Shown here: positions 1 to 8,155 of the stretch, piece by piece
Numbering within the stretch: the first letter of the stretch is position 1
Layout of the letters: every line of letters begins with the position of its first letter
NCBI RefSeq assembly: GCF_900176345.1
Contig: NZ_FWXU01000025.1
Location: 26,959 to 90,958 of the forward strand
Direction: 5' to 3'
From: Rhizobium sp. RU36D
Lineage (GTDB): Bacteria > Pseudomonadota > Alphaproteobacteria > Rhizobiales > Rhizobiaceae
Length of the DNA stretch: 64,000 bases
Program-made: the position numbers and the translations under genes
Notes under the pieces: generated by a model
What the model saw: only the letters and a program-made list of their open reading frames with translations
Database searches by the model: none
Told to the model about the DNA's origin: nothing

Positions 1-2
1 TG

Positions 3-53
3 CGTGCCTTCATTGATGCCTGCTCGGAACTGAGACGCGCATCGGCCGATTGA
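3..53 (+). CDS. C-terminal end of a probable LysR-type regulator (partial)
   Basis: An open frame enters from the left edge and ends at a TGA at 51-53. Its last residues read RAFIDACSELRRASAD, which resembles the C-terminal helix of LysR regulators. A divergent or neighbouring LysR gene next to a molybdenum hydroxylase operon would be ordinary. Only 16 codons are visible, so the family assignment is an inference from weak similarity. Confidence 0.4.
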   Translation, partial: RAFIDACSELRRASAD

Positions 54-210
54 GCGGCGCGGAGCGTGGCCGAACCTTGAGATCAGCGGGTTCGTCCACC
101 GTGCCAATTGTTTAGCCAGACTATATAACGAGTGCAGCAAACGGCAGTTTATCCACGCCAATAATCCAGTCATGTTCCGCCGGACGACAGGTCCTCAACG
201 GAGCATGCGC

Positions 211-663
211 ATGGCCTTTTCCATCAAGATCAACGGGCAAACCCATTCAGTCGATGTCGATGGCGACACACCACTGCTGTGGGTCATCCGCGACGTCATC
301 GGCATGACGGGAACCAAGTTCGGTTGCGGCCAGGCGCTGTGCGGCGCCTGCACGGTCCATGTCGACGGCATTCCGACCCGCTCCTGCGTCACGTCCATCG
401 ACAGCATTGCCGAGAGCCAGGTCACGACGATCGAAGCCCTGGACACCCTGCCGCATGGCAAGGCGCTGCAGAACGCCTGGATAGAGCTGGAAGTCCCGCA
501 ATGCGGCTATTGCCAGTCGGGCCAGCTCATGTCGGCCGCAGCACTGCTGGCTGAAACGCCGGAACCAACCGATGCCGACATCGACAGCGCCATGTCCGGG
601 AACGTCTGTCGCTGCGGAACCCATCAACGCATTCGTGCCGCCATCAAGCTCGCCAGCGCCTGA
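211..663 (+). CDS. iorA: (2Fe-2S)-binding small subunit of a molybdenum hydroxylase (IorA-like)
   Basis: This 150-residue protein is the electron-transfer subunit of an isoquinoline 1-oxidoreductase / aldehyde oxidase type enzyme. An N-terminal plant-type ferredoxin domain carries the CGQALCGAC cluster motif. A C-terminal helical domain carries CGYCQSGQ and CRCGTH for the second 2Fe-2S centre. The start at 211 is preferred over 172 or 205 because a GGAG at 200-203 lies 7 bases upstream and the protein then starts at the usual MAFSIKI. It is followed after 14 bases by the molybdopterin subunit and then a cytochrome c, the standard three-gene layout. The substrate cannot be read from sequence; aldehydes or N-heteroaromatics are possible. 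Confidence 0.9.
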   Translation: MAFSIKINGQTHSVDVDGDTPLLWVIRDVIGMTGTKFGCGQALCGACTVHVDGIPTRSCVTSIDSIAESQVTTIEALDTLPHGKALQNAWIELEVPQCGYCQSGQLMSAAALLAETPEPTDADIDSAMSGNVCRCGTHQRIRAAIKLASA

Positions 664-677
664 ACGGAGAAGAGATC

Positions 678-2834
678 ATGTCGAACACCTTATCCGCTCC
701 CCGCTTGAACCGACGCAATTTCCTGAAGGCGAGTGCAGCACTCGGCGGCGGTCTCGTCGTCAACCTCGGATTTGCGCCCAATACCCTCCTCGCGGCGGAA
801 GAGTTTGCACCAAACGCCTTCATCCGGATCGACCGCCGGGGTCTCGTCACCTTCGTGATGCCGCAGGTGGAAATGGGGCAAGGCATCTATACCGCACAGG
901 CGATGCTGATTGCCGAGGAGCTGGATGTGTCGCTCGACGAGGTGAGGATCGAGCCTGCGCCTGTCAACGAGGCGCTCTATGGCCATCCCATGCTTCGCCG
1001 CCAGACCACAGGCGGCTCGACCTCCATCCGCGCGTTCTGGACGCCCCTGCGAACGGCCGGTGCGACGGCGCGACAGTTGCTGATGCAGGCCGCAGCCGCG
1101 GAATGGAATGTCGACGTTGCGTCGTGTCGCACGCAAGACGGCTTTGTCCTGCATCCGGATGGACAGACCAGACGGGCCTATGGCGAACTGGTCGATCGGG
1201 CCGCCTCTCTCCCGCAGCCTCCCGCCGAGGCCATCACGCTGAAACAGCCGTCCGACTTCAAGCTTCTCGGCACCGCCCGCAAGCGTCTCGACACGCGCGG
1301 GAAAACCAACGGAACGCTGAAATACGGTATCGACGCCTCTCCGGCCGGGACCAGGATTGCCGCCATCGCGATATCGCCCGTCTTGGGCGGCAAGCCGATG
1401 TCGGTGAACGAGCCGGCGGCCTTGGCCATCAAAGGCGTGCGGCAGGTCGTCGTAACAGATGATTCCGTAGCCGTGGTTGCAGACCACACGGGCGCCGCCA
1501 AGAAGGGCCTGGAAGCTGCGGCCATAACCTGGGATGACGGTCCGAACCGGACCGTGTCCCAGGCCGATATCATCCGGCAGCTTGACGAACAGTCGCAGCA
1601 GGCGGGCGCCGTGGCGCGCAGCGAGGGAGATGTGGCAGCCGCACTTTCCGCCGCCGCAGTGCGGATCGACGCCGTCTATCAACTGCCCTTCCTGGCGCAT
1701 ACGGCTATGGAGCCGATGAACTGCACCGTTCATGTGCGCGACGATGCCTGCGAATTGTGGGTCGGCACACAGAACATGTCGTCCGCCAAGCAGGCCACCG
1801 CGGCGGTGACAGTCCTGCCGCCGGAAAAGATCATTATCCACAATCACATCGTGGGCGGCGGCTTCGGCCGCCGGTTGGAAGTCGACGGCATTGTCCATGC
1901 GGTGAAGATAGCAAAGCAGGTCAAGGGTCCGGTCAAGGTGATCTGGAGCCGCGAGGAAGACATCCAGCACGGCTACTACAGACCCTATTATTATGACCGC
2001 ATATCCGGCGGCATTGATAGCGACGGAAACCCCGTTGCCTGGAGCCACCGGGTGTCCGGATCCTCGATCTTCGCCCGGATTGCACCGCCTGTCATGCAGA
2101 GCGGCGTCGACCCCGATGGCGTCGAAGGGGCCGCCCATCCTCCCTACAAGCTTCCGGCCATCCAGGTGGAGTTCAAGCAGGTGGAGCCGCAGGGCGTGCT
2201 GACGAGCTGGTGGCGCGGTGTTGGACCGTCGCACAACATCTTCGTGGTCGAGAGCTTCATCGACGAACTGGCCGCGGCGGCAAAGACGGATCCGGTCGAC
2301 TATCGCAAGAGGCTCCTCTCGGAGAACCCACGCGCATTGAAAGTCTTCCAGCTGGTTGCGGAAAAGGCGGGCTGGGGCGAAGCACTTCCCGAGCGGCAGG
2401 GTCGCGGCGTGGCGGTCCAGTTCGCCTTCGGCACCTATCTGGCCATGGTTGCCGACGTATCGGTGGCGGCCGATGGAACGGTTCGGGTGACACGCATCTT
2501 CACGGCGGTCGATTGTGGCCTGACGGTCAATCCTGATACGATCGCAGCCCAGATGGAAGGGGGCGCGCTTTACGGCCTGACGGCGGCGCTTCATGGCGCC
2601 ATCACATTCGCAGACGGCCGCGTCGAGCAAGGCAATTTCGACACCTACTTGCCGCTACGCATCGACGAGGCACCGCATGTGGAAACGCATATCGTGCCAA
2701 GCGCCGAAGCGCCCGGCGGCATCGGCGAGGCCGCGACATCCGCCGTCTTCCCCGCCGTGACCAACGCCATCTTTGCGGCGACGGCCAAGCGCATCCGAAC
2801 CTTGCCCATCAATCCGGAGGACTTGAAGGCATGA
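678..2834 (+). CDS. iorB: Molybdopterin-binding large subunit, xanthine dehydrogenase family (IorB-like), Tat-exported
   Basis: This 718-residue protein is the catalytic subunit of a periplasmic aldehyde/heterocycle hydroxylase. A twin-arginine signal (RRNFLK, residues 12-17, then a hydrophobic stretch) directs folded export. The Mo-cofactor segment GGGFGRR lies in the middle, and the C-terminal GIGEAATSAVFPA carries the Glu expected to act as catalytic base. Length and layout match the fused IorB/AorB type, not cytoplasmic XdhB. It lies between the 2Fe-2S subunit and a cytochrome c whose ATG overlaps this stop codon, so electrons probably pass from Mo to 2Fe-2S to cytochrome c in the periplasm. 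The substrate is unknown. Confidence 0.9.
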   Translation: MSNTLSAPRLNRRNFLKASAALGGGLVVNLGFAPNTLLAAEEFAPNAFIRIDRRGLVTFVMPQVEMGQGIYTAQAMLIAEELDVSLDEVRIEPAPVNEALYGHPMLRRQTTGGSTSIRAFWTPLRTAGATARQLLMQAAAAEWNVDVASCRTQDGFVLHPDGQTRRAYGELVDRAASLPQPPAEAITLKQPSDFKLLGTARKRLDTRGKTNGTLKYGIDASPAGTRIAAIAISPVLGGKPMSVNEPAALAIKGVRQVVVTDDSVAVVADHTGAAKKGLEAAAITWDDGPNRTVSQADIIRQLDEQSQQAGAVARSEGDVAAALSAAAVRIDAVYQLPFLAHTAMEPMNCTVHVRDDACELWVGTQNMSSAKQATAAVTVLPPEKIIIHNHIVGGGFGRRLEVDGIVHAVKIAKQVKGPVKVIWSREEDIQHGYYRPYYYDRISGGIDSDGNPVAWSHRVSGSSIFARIAPPVMQSGVDPDGVEGAAHPPYKLPAIQVEFKQVEPQGVLTSWWRGVGPSHNIFVVESFIDELAAAAKTDPVDYRKRLLSENPRALKVFQLVAEKAGWGEALPERQGRGVAVQFAFGTYLAMVADVSVAADGTVRVTRIFTAVDCGLTVNPDTIAAQMEGGALYGLTAALHGAITFADGRVEQGNFDTYLPLRIDEAPHVETHIVPSAEAPGGIGEAATSAVFPAVTNAIFAATAKRIRTLPINPEDLKA

Positions 2835-3214
2835 CCATGGGCAAGGCACTGCGTTTGATCTCGTCTTTGGCCATGGTTGCTCTTGCTGACCAGGCCGCAG
2901 CAGCCGGAACAGGCGACCCGGCGAATGGGCAGCGGCTGTTCAGCCGCTGTTCCGCCTGCCATTCGATTCAGGGCGATAACAAGTCAGGACCGGCACTGAA
3001 CGGCGTGATCGACCGGAAGGCTGCTGGCGTCGAAGGCTATGACTACTCCTCCGCGCTGGCGAATTCCGGCATCACCTGGACCGAGGACACGCTCGATAAA
3101 TACCTCGCGGGCCCGACACGCCTGGTGCGTGGAACGCGCATGACCATCAGCGTGTCCAGGGAGCAGGAGCGCGCTGACATCATCGCCTACCTCAAGTCGC
3201 TTGGGAGACCGTAA
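2831..3214 (+). CDS. Class I c-type cytochrome, electron acceptor of the Mo hydroxylase
   Basis: A 127-residue exported protein. The first ~25 residues form a signal peptide ending near AAAAG. CSACH is the haem attachment motif, and the Met in RGTRMTISV is the probable sixth ligand. The family is the mitochondrial-type cytochrome c2/c550. The ATG overlaps the stop of the large subunit (ATGA), so the three genes are translationally coupled. The second ATG at 2837 is an alternative start. Role as electron acceptor is inferred from gene order. A strong hairpin follows at 3241. Confidence 0.9.
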   Translation: MTMGKALRLISSLAMVALADQAAAAGTGDPANGQRLFSRCSACHSIQGDNKSGPALNGVIDRKAAGVEGYDYSSALANSGITWTEDTLDKYLAGPTRLVRGTRMTISVSREQERADIIAYLKSLGRP

Positions 3215-3240
3215 AAAGTTCTCCCGCATCAGCAAACACT

Positions 3241-3264
3241 GCCGACACCCACAAGGGTGTCGGC
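3241..3264. terminator. Hairpin between convergent genes
   Basis: GCCGACACCC and GGGTGTCGGC form a perfect 10-bp stem with a 4-base loop. It lies 27 bases after the cytochrome c stop and 49 bases beyond the stop of the opposing tannase-like gene. No long T tract follows on either strand, so it may act as a shared, weak or Rho-aided terminator. Confidence 0.6.
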
Positions 3265-3312
3265 CAGATGCAAGCCCGCTCCACGCCTTGAAGTCGGTCT
3301 CTTTTTCGCGCT

Positions 3313-5007
3313 TCAGGGTCGCGCGACATCGTCTCGCGCAAGGACACCTGCCAGCCAGGCATAGGCTTCCCGCACATCGTAGTCGCCACTGTGCGGGGTC
3401 ATCCACGGTAGCCGGAAGTCAACGGATTTCACGTCGTCGTCCATGCGGGCTGCTGCGGCAAGTGAGAGCTCGACCGCGAAGGATGTGTCTCGGTCGATCA
3501 TGCCGTGGCGGATGTACCAGTAGGGTGCCGCCTGCGCCTCGGTGCGCAGATAGGCCATGGGATTGATCAAGCGGACCTGCTCGGCAAGCGCTGCCCCCGC
3601 ACCGCTTGTATAGCCTGCCCAATCCAGACCGGTATCATCAGGGCCGGATCCATCGCCTTTGACGTCGTTGTTGTTCCAGCCGAAGGCGCTGAAATTCGAG
3701 TAGGCCTGGGTGGAGGCGCCAAACAGGGAGTTTTCTCCGTCAACCCCTTCGTTGCCCGTGTTGGCCGTACGGTCGAAAGCCGGTACGTTCTTCAGTGCAG
3801 CGGTCTTTGCGACAAAGCCGAGGTAGGCATCGATGTCGAATGCAGTCACCAAGCCGTTCTCGACCGTGACCCAGTCGTTGGGCACCTCAAGCTTCCTCTC
3901 CCCGCCCCGCTGTCGCAGGGTAATCTCGAAGTTTTCGCCGCGCGCCGGGATCGTTCCGCCGGCTGCGGCATGGCGCTCGACCTCCTTGCGGACTTCGTCG
4001 GCAACCGCGGCCTTCATGGTCGCAGATGTCAGCGGCGTACCATCGGCGCGGGTCAGGCTCAGACCGTCCAGATAGGCGGGATAGGCGGCAGCAAGTTCGG
4101 CAGACGCCGCCTTGGCCCGCTCGCTCCAGCGATTGTCTGCGGTGTTTTGCGTCGTGCGGATGCCGTTATAGAGCCATTCATAGGCCATGTCGGCGTTCCC
4201 AAGATCGGTGATCGGGCAATAGGCAATGACGGCGAAGACGTCATCATCGAGACTGCTGGTCCCGTCCTCCGCAACGCCGGCTGCACCAATCTCGGCCAGT
4301 TGGCGCAGATAGTCCGGACTGTTGCCGCTGGCGGCAACCACAGAGGACAGGCCACCTCCGCCTGACGTTCCGGTGATGACAATCCGCTCTGCCGATCCCG
4401 GCAGCGTCCCATCATTGAGCCTAAGATAACGGATGGCGGCCTTGGCATCGATCACGGCCGCCGGCGCCTTGCCCGGCAGGCTGACATCGGCCGCGACAAT
4501 GCCGCGTCCGCGACTGCCGAGATCAACATAGACATAGCCGGCTGCGAGCGCTGCCCCGGCCTTGTCCGTATCGCTGTCCGATCGGTAGGCACCGCCGTCT
4601 TCGATACCGGGCTGAAGTTCGCTGGCGAACCATCCGCCATTGTTGACACTCAGGATGATTGCCGAGGTCTCGGATGCCGTTCCCGGGACGAAGATGCTGA
4701 GCTTCTGGTATGTCAGCGGATCGGTTAGGGTTTGCGTATCCGCGCCCGAGGGACTTCCGCCCGGCCCCATGCGCCGGGCGGGCTGCTCTGTTGCCATTGT
4801 CACGGGCTTACCGACATAGACGGCGTCATAGCGGCGCAACGCCATGGGCTTGCCATCAACCGTGACGTTGACGACCTGATAGCGTGACGGGTCGAGACCC
4901 AGAGCCTTGTCGAATGCACCTTCCGCCATGGCACCTCCCGCCGTCAAACTCACCATTATGCTCACCCCACCCCACAGGCCGCGCATGGTTGTCAATAAAG
5001 GTTTCAT
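3313..5007 (-). CDS. Exported alpha/beta hydrolase of the tannase family (subtype B tannase-like)
   Basis: 564 residues. The start at 5007 is chosen because AGAGG lies 9 bases upstream; ATGs at 5016 and 5043 are alternatives. A signal peptide runs to about AMAEG. The nucleophile elbow GTSGGGG places the catalytic Ser at about residue 215, and this Ser-Gly-Gly-Gly form is typical of bacterial tannases. Near the C-terminus, RHGMIDRDTSFA and TPHSGDYD may supply the Asp and His. Family members hydrolyse galloyl esters or related hydroxyaromatic esters. The substrate here is unproven. It is followed on the same strand by the convergent hairpin and preceded by another exported esterase, so the two may share a function on plant phenolic esters. 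Confidence 0.75.
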   Translation of the reverse strand: MKPLLTTMRGLWGGVSIMVSLTAGGAMAEGAFDKALGLDPSRYQVVNVTVDGKPMALRRYDAVYVGKPVTMATEQPARRMGPGGSPSGADTQTLTDPLTYQKLSIFVPGTASETSAIILSVNNGGWFASELQPGIEDGGAYRSDSDTDKAGAALAAGYVYVDLGSRGRGIVAADVSLPGKAPAAVIDAKAAIRYLRLNDGTLPGSAERIVITGTSGGGGLSSVVAASGNSPDYLRQLAEIGAAGVAEDGTSSLDDDVFAVIAYCPITDLGNADMAYEWLYNGIRTTQNTADNRWSERAKAASAELAAAYPAYLDGLSLTRADGTPLTSATMKAAVADEVRKEVERHAAAGGTIPARGENFEITLRQRGGERKLEVPNDWVTVENGLVTAFDIDAYLGFVAKTAALKNVPAFDRTANTGNEGVDGENSLFGASTQAYSNFSAFGWNNNDVKGDGSGPDDTGLDWAGYTSGAGAALAEQVRLINPMAYLRTEAQAAPYWYIRHGMIDRDTSFAVELSLAAAARMDDDVKSVDFRLPWMTPHSGDYDVREAYAWLAGVLARDDVARP

Positions 5008-5079
5008 CAAGTTCATCCTCTTTCCAACGGATACCAGTCGCATTCGGTGATGCCTCCGAAGCAGGAACAGGGTGCCTGT

Positions 5080-6354
5080 TCAGGCCTTGGTCTGCCGGAA
5101 CAGCCAGTCACGGATATGCTCTATCTGGTAGGCGATCCGCCAGGTGTTGACGTGGTTGGAGCCGGGATTGTCCTCCTGGCCCGCGAGATGCACGGTGCCA
5201 GTGGCAAAATGCGCATAAAGGATCGGCGTGCCACCGGTCTTCTCCAGCTCGGCTGCCGCAGCGGAAAGCTCTGCGGGCGTAGCCCGACCGTTCCACTCGG
5301 CTCGCGAGACCTTGGCGCCTTCGGCTTCGAGAACCTCCATGATGGCGTTCTGTCCGGGATAGGCCTTGACGTCACCGGCGCTGACCACGACCCACATCTT
5401 GTCGCTGGCGAGCGGCTTGCAGAGTTCCGGCGCCCATTGGCAGGCGACGAGGAAGGAGGCTGCGAACAGGTCAGGATGCTTGATGTTGATGGCGATCGAC
5501 AGCATGCCGCCGCCCGATTGTCCCGTCGTGTAGAGGCGGTTCGGGTCAATCGAATACTCGGCAGCAACGGAGTTTACCAGCCCGACGACGAGGTCGAGAT
5601 AGGGCGAGTCCTCCGACTGGTCGTTGACGAACTGCTCGGGAAACTGGGGCGCCACGACAAAGCAGGGGCGCTTTGCCTGTTCCGCCGGATCGGCCCAGAT
5701 GACCGCGCCCAGCCCCTGCACCAGCGTGCGGTCGACTTCGGTCGAGGTCACGCCCGCGTCATGCATGAAGTTGACCAGCGGATAACGCTTCGCGGGGTCG
5801 TAGTCGCGCGGGATGAAGAGATTGTAGGCAAGCGTCTTGCCACTTGCCGGGTCGGTGTAGACGAGCGGCTTGAACTCGTCGACGATCAGGTTCTTCTGGG
5901 CCGTGTTGGCAACAGCCGTGCCGTTTGCGGCGATCTCGTCACCCGACACCGTCTTGACCGCTTCAGCCTGGACGACGCTCGCCTTGGCAGGCTTGTGGAC
6001 CACATCCCGCTTCACCTGGATATAGGCCGGCGCTGCGGCATCCTCGGGCGAAAGCTCGACGATGACGAATCGGCCATTGCGGCCTTCGGCGGAGAGATCC
6101 GCCGTCGTGTTGGCATAGACGCGCGTCACCGTGCGATCGGCGACGATAAACGCCAGCGCAGACAGGCCGTCCGTATCGATCTCGGTGCCATAATCCAGCG
6201 CCAGCGCCGTTAGCCGCTGGCCGTTGCCGAAGACCTGGGTGATGGCGATCACCGCCTGGATGCCGGCGCCGCCCTCGACGGCGAGTGCAATCCTCGATGC
6301 GCCAGCGGCGAAGCCAAGGCCGGCAAGGCTGATGATAAAGCTGCGTCTGTTCAT
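5080..6354 (-). CDS. Exported esterase / PHB depolymerase-like alpha/beta hydrolase
   Basis: 424 residues. The N-terminus MNRRSFIISLAGLGFAAG is a Tat-type signal. Residues ~30-180 form an extra N-terminal domain without clear family. The hydrolase domain follows, with GQSGGGM (Ser about residue 280), an Asp in VSAGDVKAYPG and a His in NPGSNHVNTW. This layout matches phospholipase/carboxylesterase or PHB depolymerase-like proteins with an immunoglobulin-like N-terminal region. It lies 72 bases upstream of the tannase-like gene on the same strand and may be cotranscribed. Its promoter would lie in the gap holding the 89-bp dyad shared with the ECF sigma gene. Confidence 0.75.
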   Translation of the reverse strand: MNRRSFIISLAGLGFAAGASRIALAVEGGAGIQAVIAITQVFGNGQRLTALALDYGTEIDTDGLSALAFIVADRTVTRVYANTTADLSAEGRNGRFVIVELSPEDAAAPAYIQVKRDVVHKPAKASVVQAEAVKTVSGDEIAANGTAVANTAQKNLIVDEFKPLVYTDPASGKTLAYNLFIPRDYDPAKRYPLVNFMHDAGVTSTEVDRTLVQGLGAVIWADPAEQAKRPCFVVAPQFPEQFVNDQSEDSPYLDLVVGLVNSVAAEYSIDPNRLYTTGQSGGGMLSIAINIKHPDLFAASFLVACQWAPELCKPLASDKMWVVVSAGDVKAYPGQNAIMEVLEAEGAKVSRAEWNGRATPAELSAAAAELEKTGGTPILYAHFATGTVHLAGQEDNPGSNHVNTWRIAYQIEHIRDWLFRQTKA

Positions 6355-6404
6355 GTGTGGCTCCAGATCGTAGACGAGGCCTTCGCGGCCGTGAATGGAA
6401 TGCA

Positions 6405-6493
6405 GGGTTGAACGGCGCCGGATGCAATTTCCGTCGCCGCCGCTGCGAAAAAGTTTGGTGGCGACGGAAGCCGCATTTTGCCTCGTTCAACCC
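6405..6493. repeat. 89-bp concentric inverted repeat between divergent genes
   Basis: Two pairs of perfect 10-base arms share one centre at 6449. The outer arms are GGGTTGAACG (6405-6414) with CGTTCAACCC (6484-6493). The inner arms are TTCCGTCGCC (6429-6438) with GGCGACGGAA (6460-6469). ATGC/GCAT pair between them (6422-6425 with 6473-6476), and the loop is 21 bases. It lies in the divergent region between the esterase and the ECF sigma gene. It could be a regulatory RNA structure, an operator array or a small palindromic mobile remnant. Confidence 0.8.
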
Positions 6494-6610
6494 AACAGTC
6501 CTTGTCGCGAACCATGGGGAAAGCTTAGGGTGACAGTCTCGATGCTGCCGGGCGCGATCAAACCCGCATGGCCCTGCCTGCAACGGCCCGCGGGCATGCT
6601 GGAGAGGCTG

Positions 6611-7216
6611 ATGCTCGCGCGAACATTGACCGAGAAGAGGACGCGCGCACGCTTGCAGGACGAAGAGACATGTCTGCTGGAAGCCTTTGCCGCAGGCGAT
6701 GACCGCGCCGCGCAACGCCTCATCGAGCGTTCGTCACCAAGAGTTCTATCCCAGGCACTGCGTCTCCTGGGCAACAGATCGGAAGCGGAGGACATCACGC
6801 AAGAAGCCATGCTCCGGCTCTGGCGGGCGGCTCCGACGTGGGAAACCCGGGCGAAAGTCAGCACCTGGCTCTATCGGGTGACAGCCAATCTCTGCCTGGA
6901 CCGCCTGCGCGCCCGCCGCCATTCCGTTCCCATCGACGGGGTTTCGGGCGAGATTGGCGCTACCGATCCGACCATCATCGCGCGGCTGCAGCAGGAAGCA
7001 CGGCTTAATGCCCTGCGCCGCGCGCTGGCCGAGCTTCCCGAACGCCAGGCGCTTGCCGTGTCCTTGCGTTTTCTCGAAGGACTAGGCAATCCCGAGATCG
7101 CCGCGATCATGGGCATCGGGGTGGAAGCAGTGGAATCGCTCACCGCGCGAGGAAAACGTGCGCTCAGCAGCGCACTGTCATCGCAAAAGGAGGCCTTGGG
7201 CTATGCCGATGAATGA
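6611..7216 (+). CDS. ECF-family RNA polymerase sigma factor
   Basis: 201 residues from the ATG at 6611, chosen because GGAGAGG stands just upstream; longer starts to 6395 give a non-homologous extension. Region 2 is seen in DRAAQRLIERSSPRVLSQAL through SEAEDITQEAMLRLWRAA and TWLYRVTANLCLDRLRA. Region 4 is LRRALAELPERQALAVSLRF with a helix-turn-helix at LGNPEIAAIMGIGVEAVESL. The next gene overlaps by 14 bases and encodes a membrane protein that looks like an anti-sigma factor. A small sensor-like protein follows, so this is probably an envelope or metal stress sigma unit. No promoter was resolved apart from the dyad at 6405-6493. Confidence 0.9.
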   Translation: MLARTLTEKRTRARLQDEETCLLEAFAAGDDRAAQRLIERSSPRVLSQALRLLGNRSEAEDITQEAMLRLWRAAPTWETRAKVSTWLYRVTANLCLDRLRARRHSVPIDGVSGEIGATDPTIIARLQQEARLNALRRALAELPERQALAVSLRFLEGLGNPEIAAIMGIGVEAVESLTARGKRALSSALSSQKEALGYADE

Positions 7217-7568
7217 CGACCGTATGCACGATCTCTTCGCCGAGATCCGCCGCATCGAGGCCACGCCTTCGGACGCGCTGACCGCACGGCTGCTCGCCGA
7301 TGCGCGGCGTGAGGCTGACGCGCTGGCAGTAGCGCGCGACACCATGGCGGAGCGGCCCGCCGTTTTTTCGCTGCGGCTTGCCATCGAAGACCTGATTGGG
7401 ATCATTGGCGGCTGGCGCCCGGCGCTCGGCATGGCGGCATCCCTGTGCTGTGGCCTATGGCTTGGTGCGGCTGGCATCGATCCGGCGATGCTCTTGCCCG
7501 GTCTTGAGCGACCGACACTGACTTTCGACTTGCCCGAAAACCCCTTGGCGCTCATCACGGCACCCTAG
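7203..7568 (+). CDS. Putative membrane anti-sigma factor, small
   Basis: 121 residues. GGAGG stands about 8 bases before the ATG at 7203, which overlaps the end of the sigma gene. The N-terminal ~70 residues are soluble and helical (MHDLFAEIRRIEATPSDALT). One hydrophobic segment, LGMAASLCCGLWLGAAG, follows, and the C-terminal tail is short. No zinc-binding HxxxCxxC motif is seen. Anti-sigma function is inferred only from overlap with the sigma gene and the soluble-helix-plus-membrane design. Confidence 0.6.
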   Translation: MPMNDDRMHDLFAEIRRIEATPSDALTARLLADARREADALAVARDTMAERPAVFSLRLAIEDLIGIIGGWRPALGMAASLCCGLWLGAAGIDPAMLLPGLERPTLTFDLPENPLALITAP

Positions 7569-7638
7569 GGTCATAACTCAACCAGGATAGAGTTTGACCC
7601 TGAAGCATGAGACAGCAGATGATGAAACGGAGCACGAC

Positions 7639-8094
7639 ATGAGCAACGGACGGTCAACACGGCTTGTCGAGGCTATCCCCTCACGCATGCATCGCCGGAT
7701 CTTCTTGGGCTCGCTGAGCCTTAACGCCCTGATCATCGGCTTCATGATCGGCGATGCGCTGTTCATCCATCCGCCACAGCCCCTGCGCGCGGTCGAGGTG
7801 TCCCGTAACATGCTGTTCGATGCGCTTCCGGCGGAAGCCCGGCAGCAGGTCGCCGAATTGCTGCGCAAAGACCCGAGTTTCCGGGATCTCGCCGAGACCA
7901 ATATCGCCGATCTTCGGGCCGTCCTTACGGCCGACCCCTTCGATCCGGCCGCTCTCGAACGACTGTTGTCGGAAAAGTCCGAACGCATGAAGACCGCCGA
8001 AAGCGTGCTGCAGTCCGCCCTGGTCGACCGGCTTGCAGCACTCACTGCGGAGGACCGTCGCGAGGTCGCGGCCAGGCTCGGGCGCCGCCCTTAG
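7639..8094 (+). CDS. Periplasmic heavy-metal sensor-like protein (CpxP/Spy-like)
   Basis: 151 residues. The ATG at 7639 has GGAG about 8 bases upstream; a TTG at 7594 in frame is less likely. One membrane anchor, FLGSLSLNALIIGFMIGDAL, is followed by a long, charged, helical periplasmic part (AEARQQVAELLRKDPSF, LERLLSEKSERMKTAESVL). This is the form of the metal-resistance sensor family related to CpxP and CnrX. It lies third behind the ECF sigma and anti-sigma candidate, so it may sense the inducing stress. No clear His/Met-rich metal site is visible. Confidence 0.65.
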   Translation: MSNGRSTRLVEAIPSRMHRRIFLGSLSLNALIIGFMIGDALFIHPPQPLRAVEVSRNMLFDALPAEARQQVAELLRKDPSFRDLAETNIADLRAVLTADPFDPAALERLLSEKSERMKTAESVLQSALVDRLAALTAEDRREVAARLGRRP

Positions 8095-8155
8095 GCCTGA
8101 TTAATCAAGCCAGCCCTCAGGTTGCTGCCGTGAGGATCAGGAACGCGCGCGAAGC

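Noticed and set aside
690..2630. 646-codon open frame on the minus strand
   Set aside because: Antisense to the Mo subunit gene, which has full cofactor motifs. The minus frame is rich in Arg, His and Asp with no domain.
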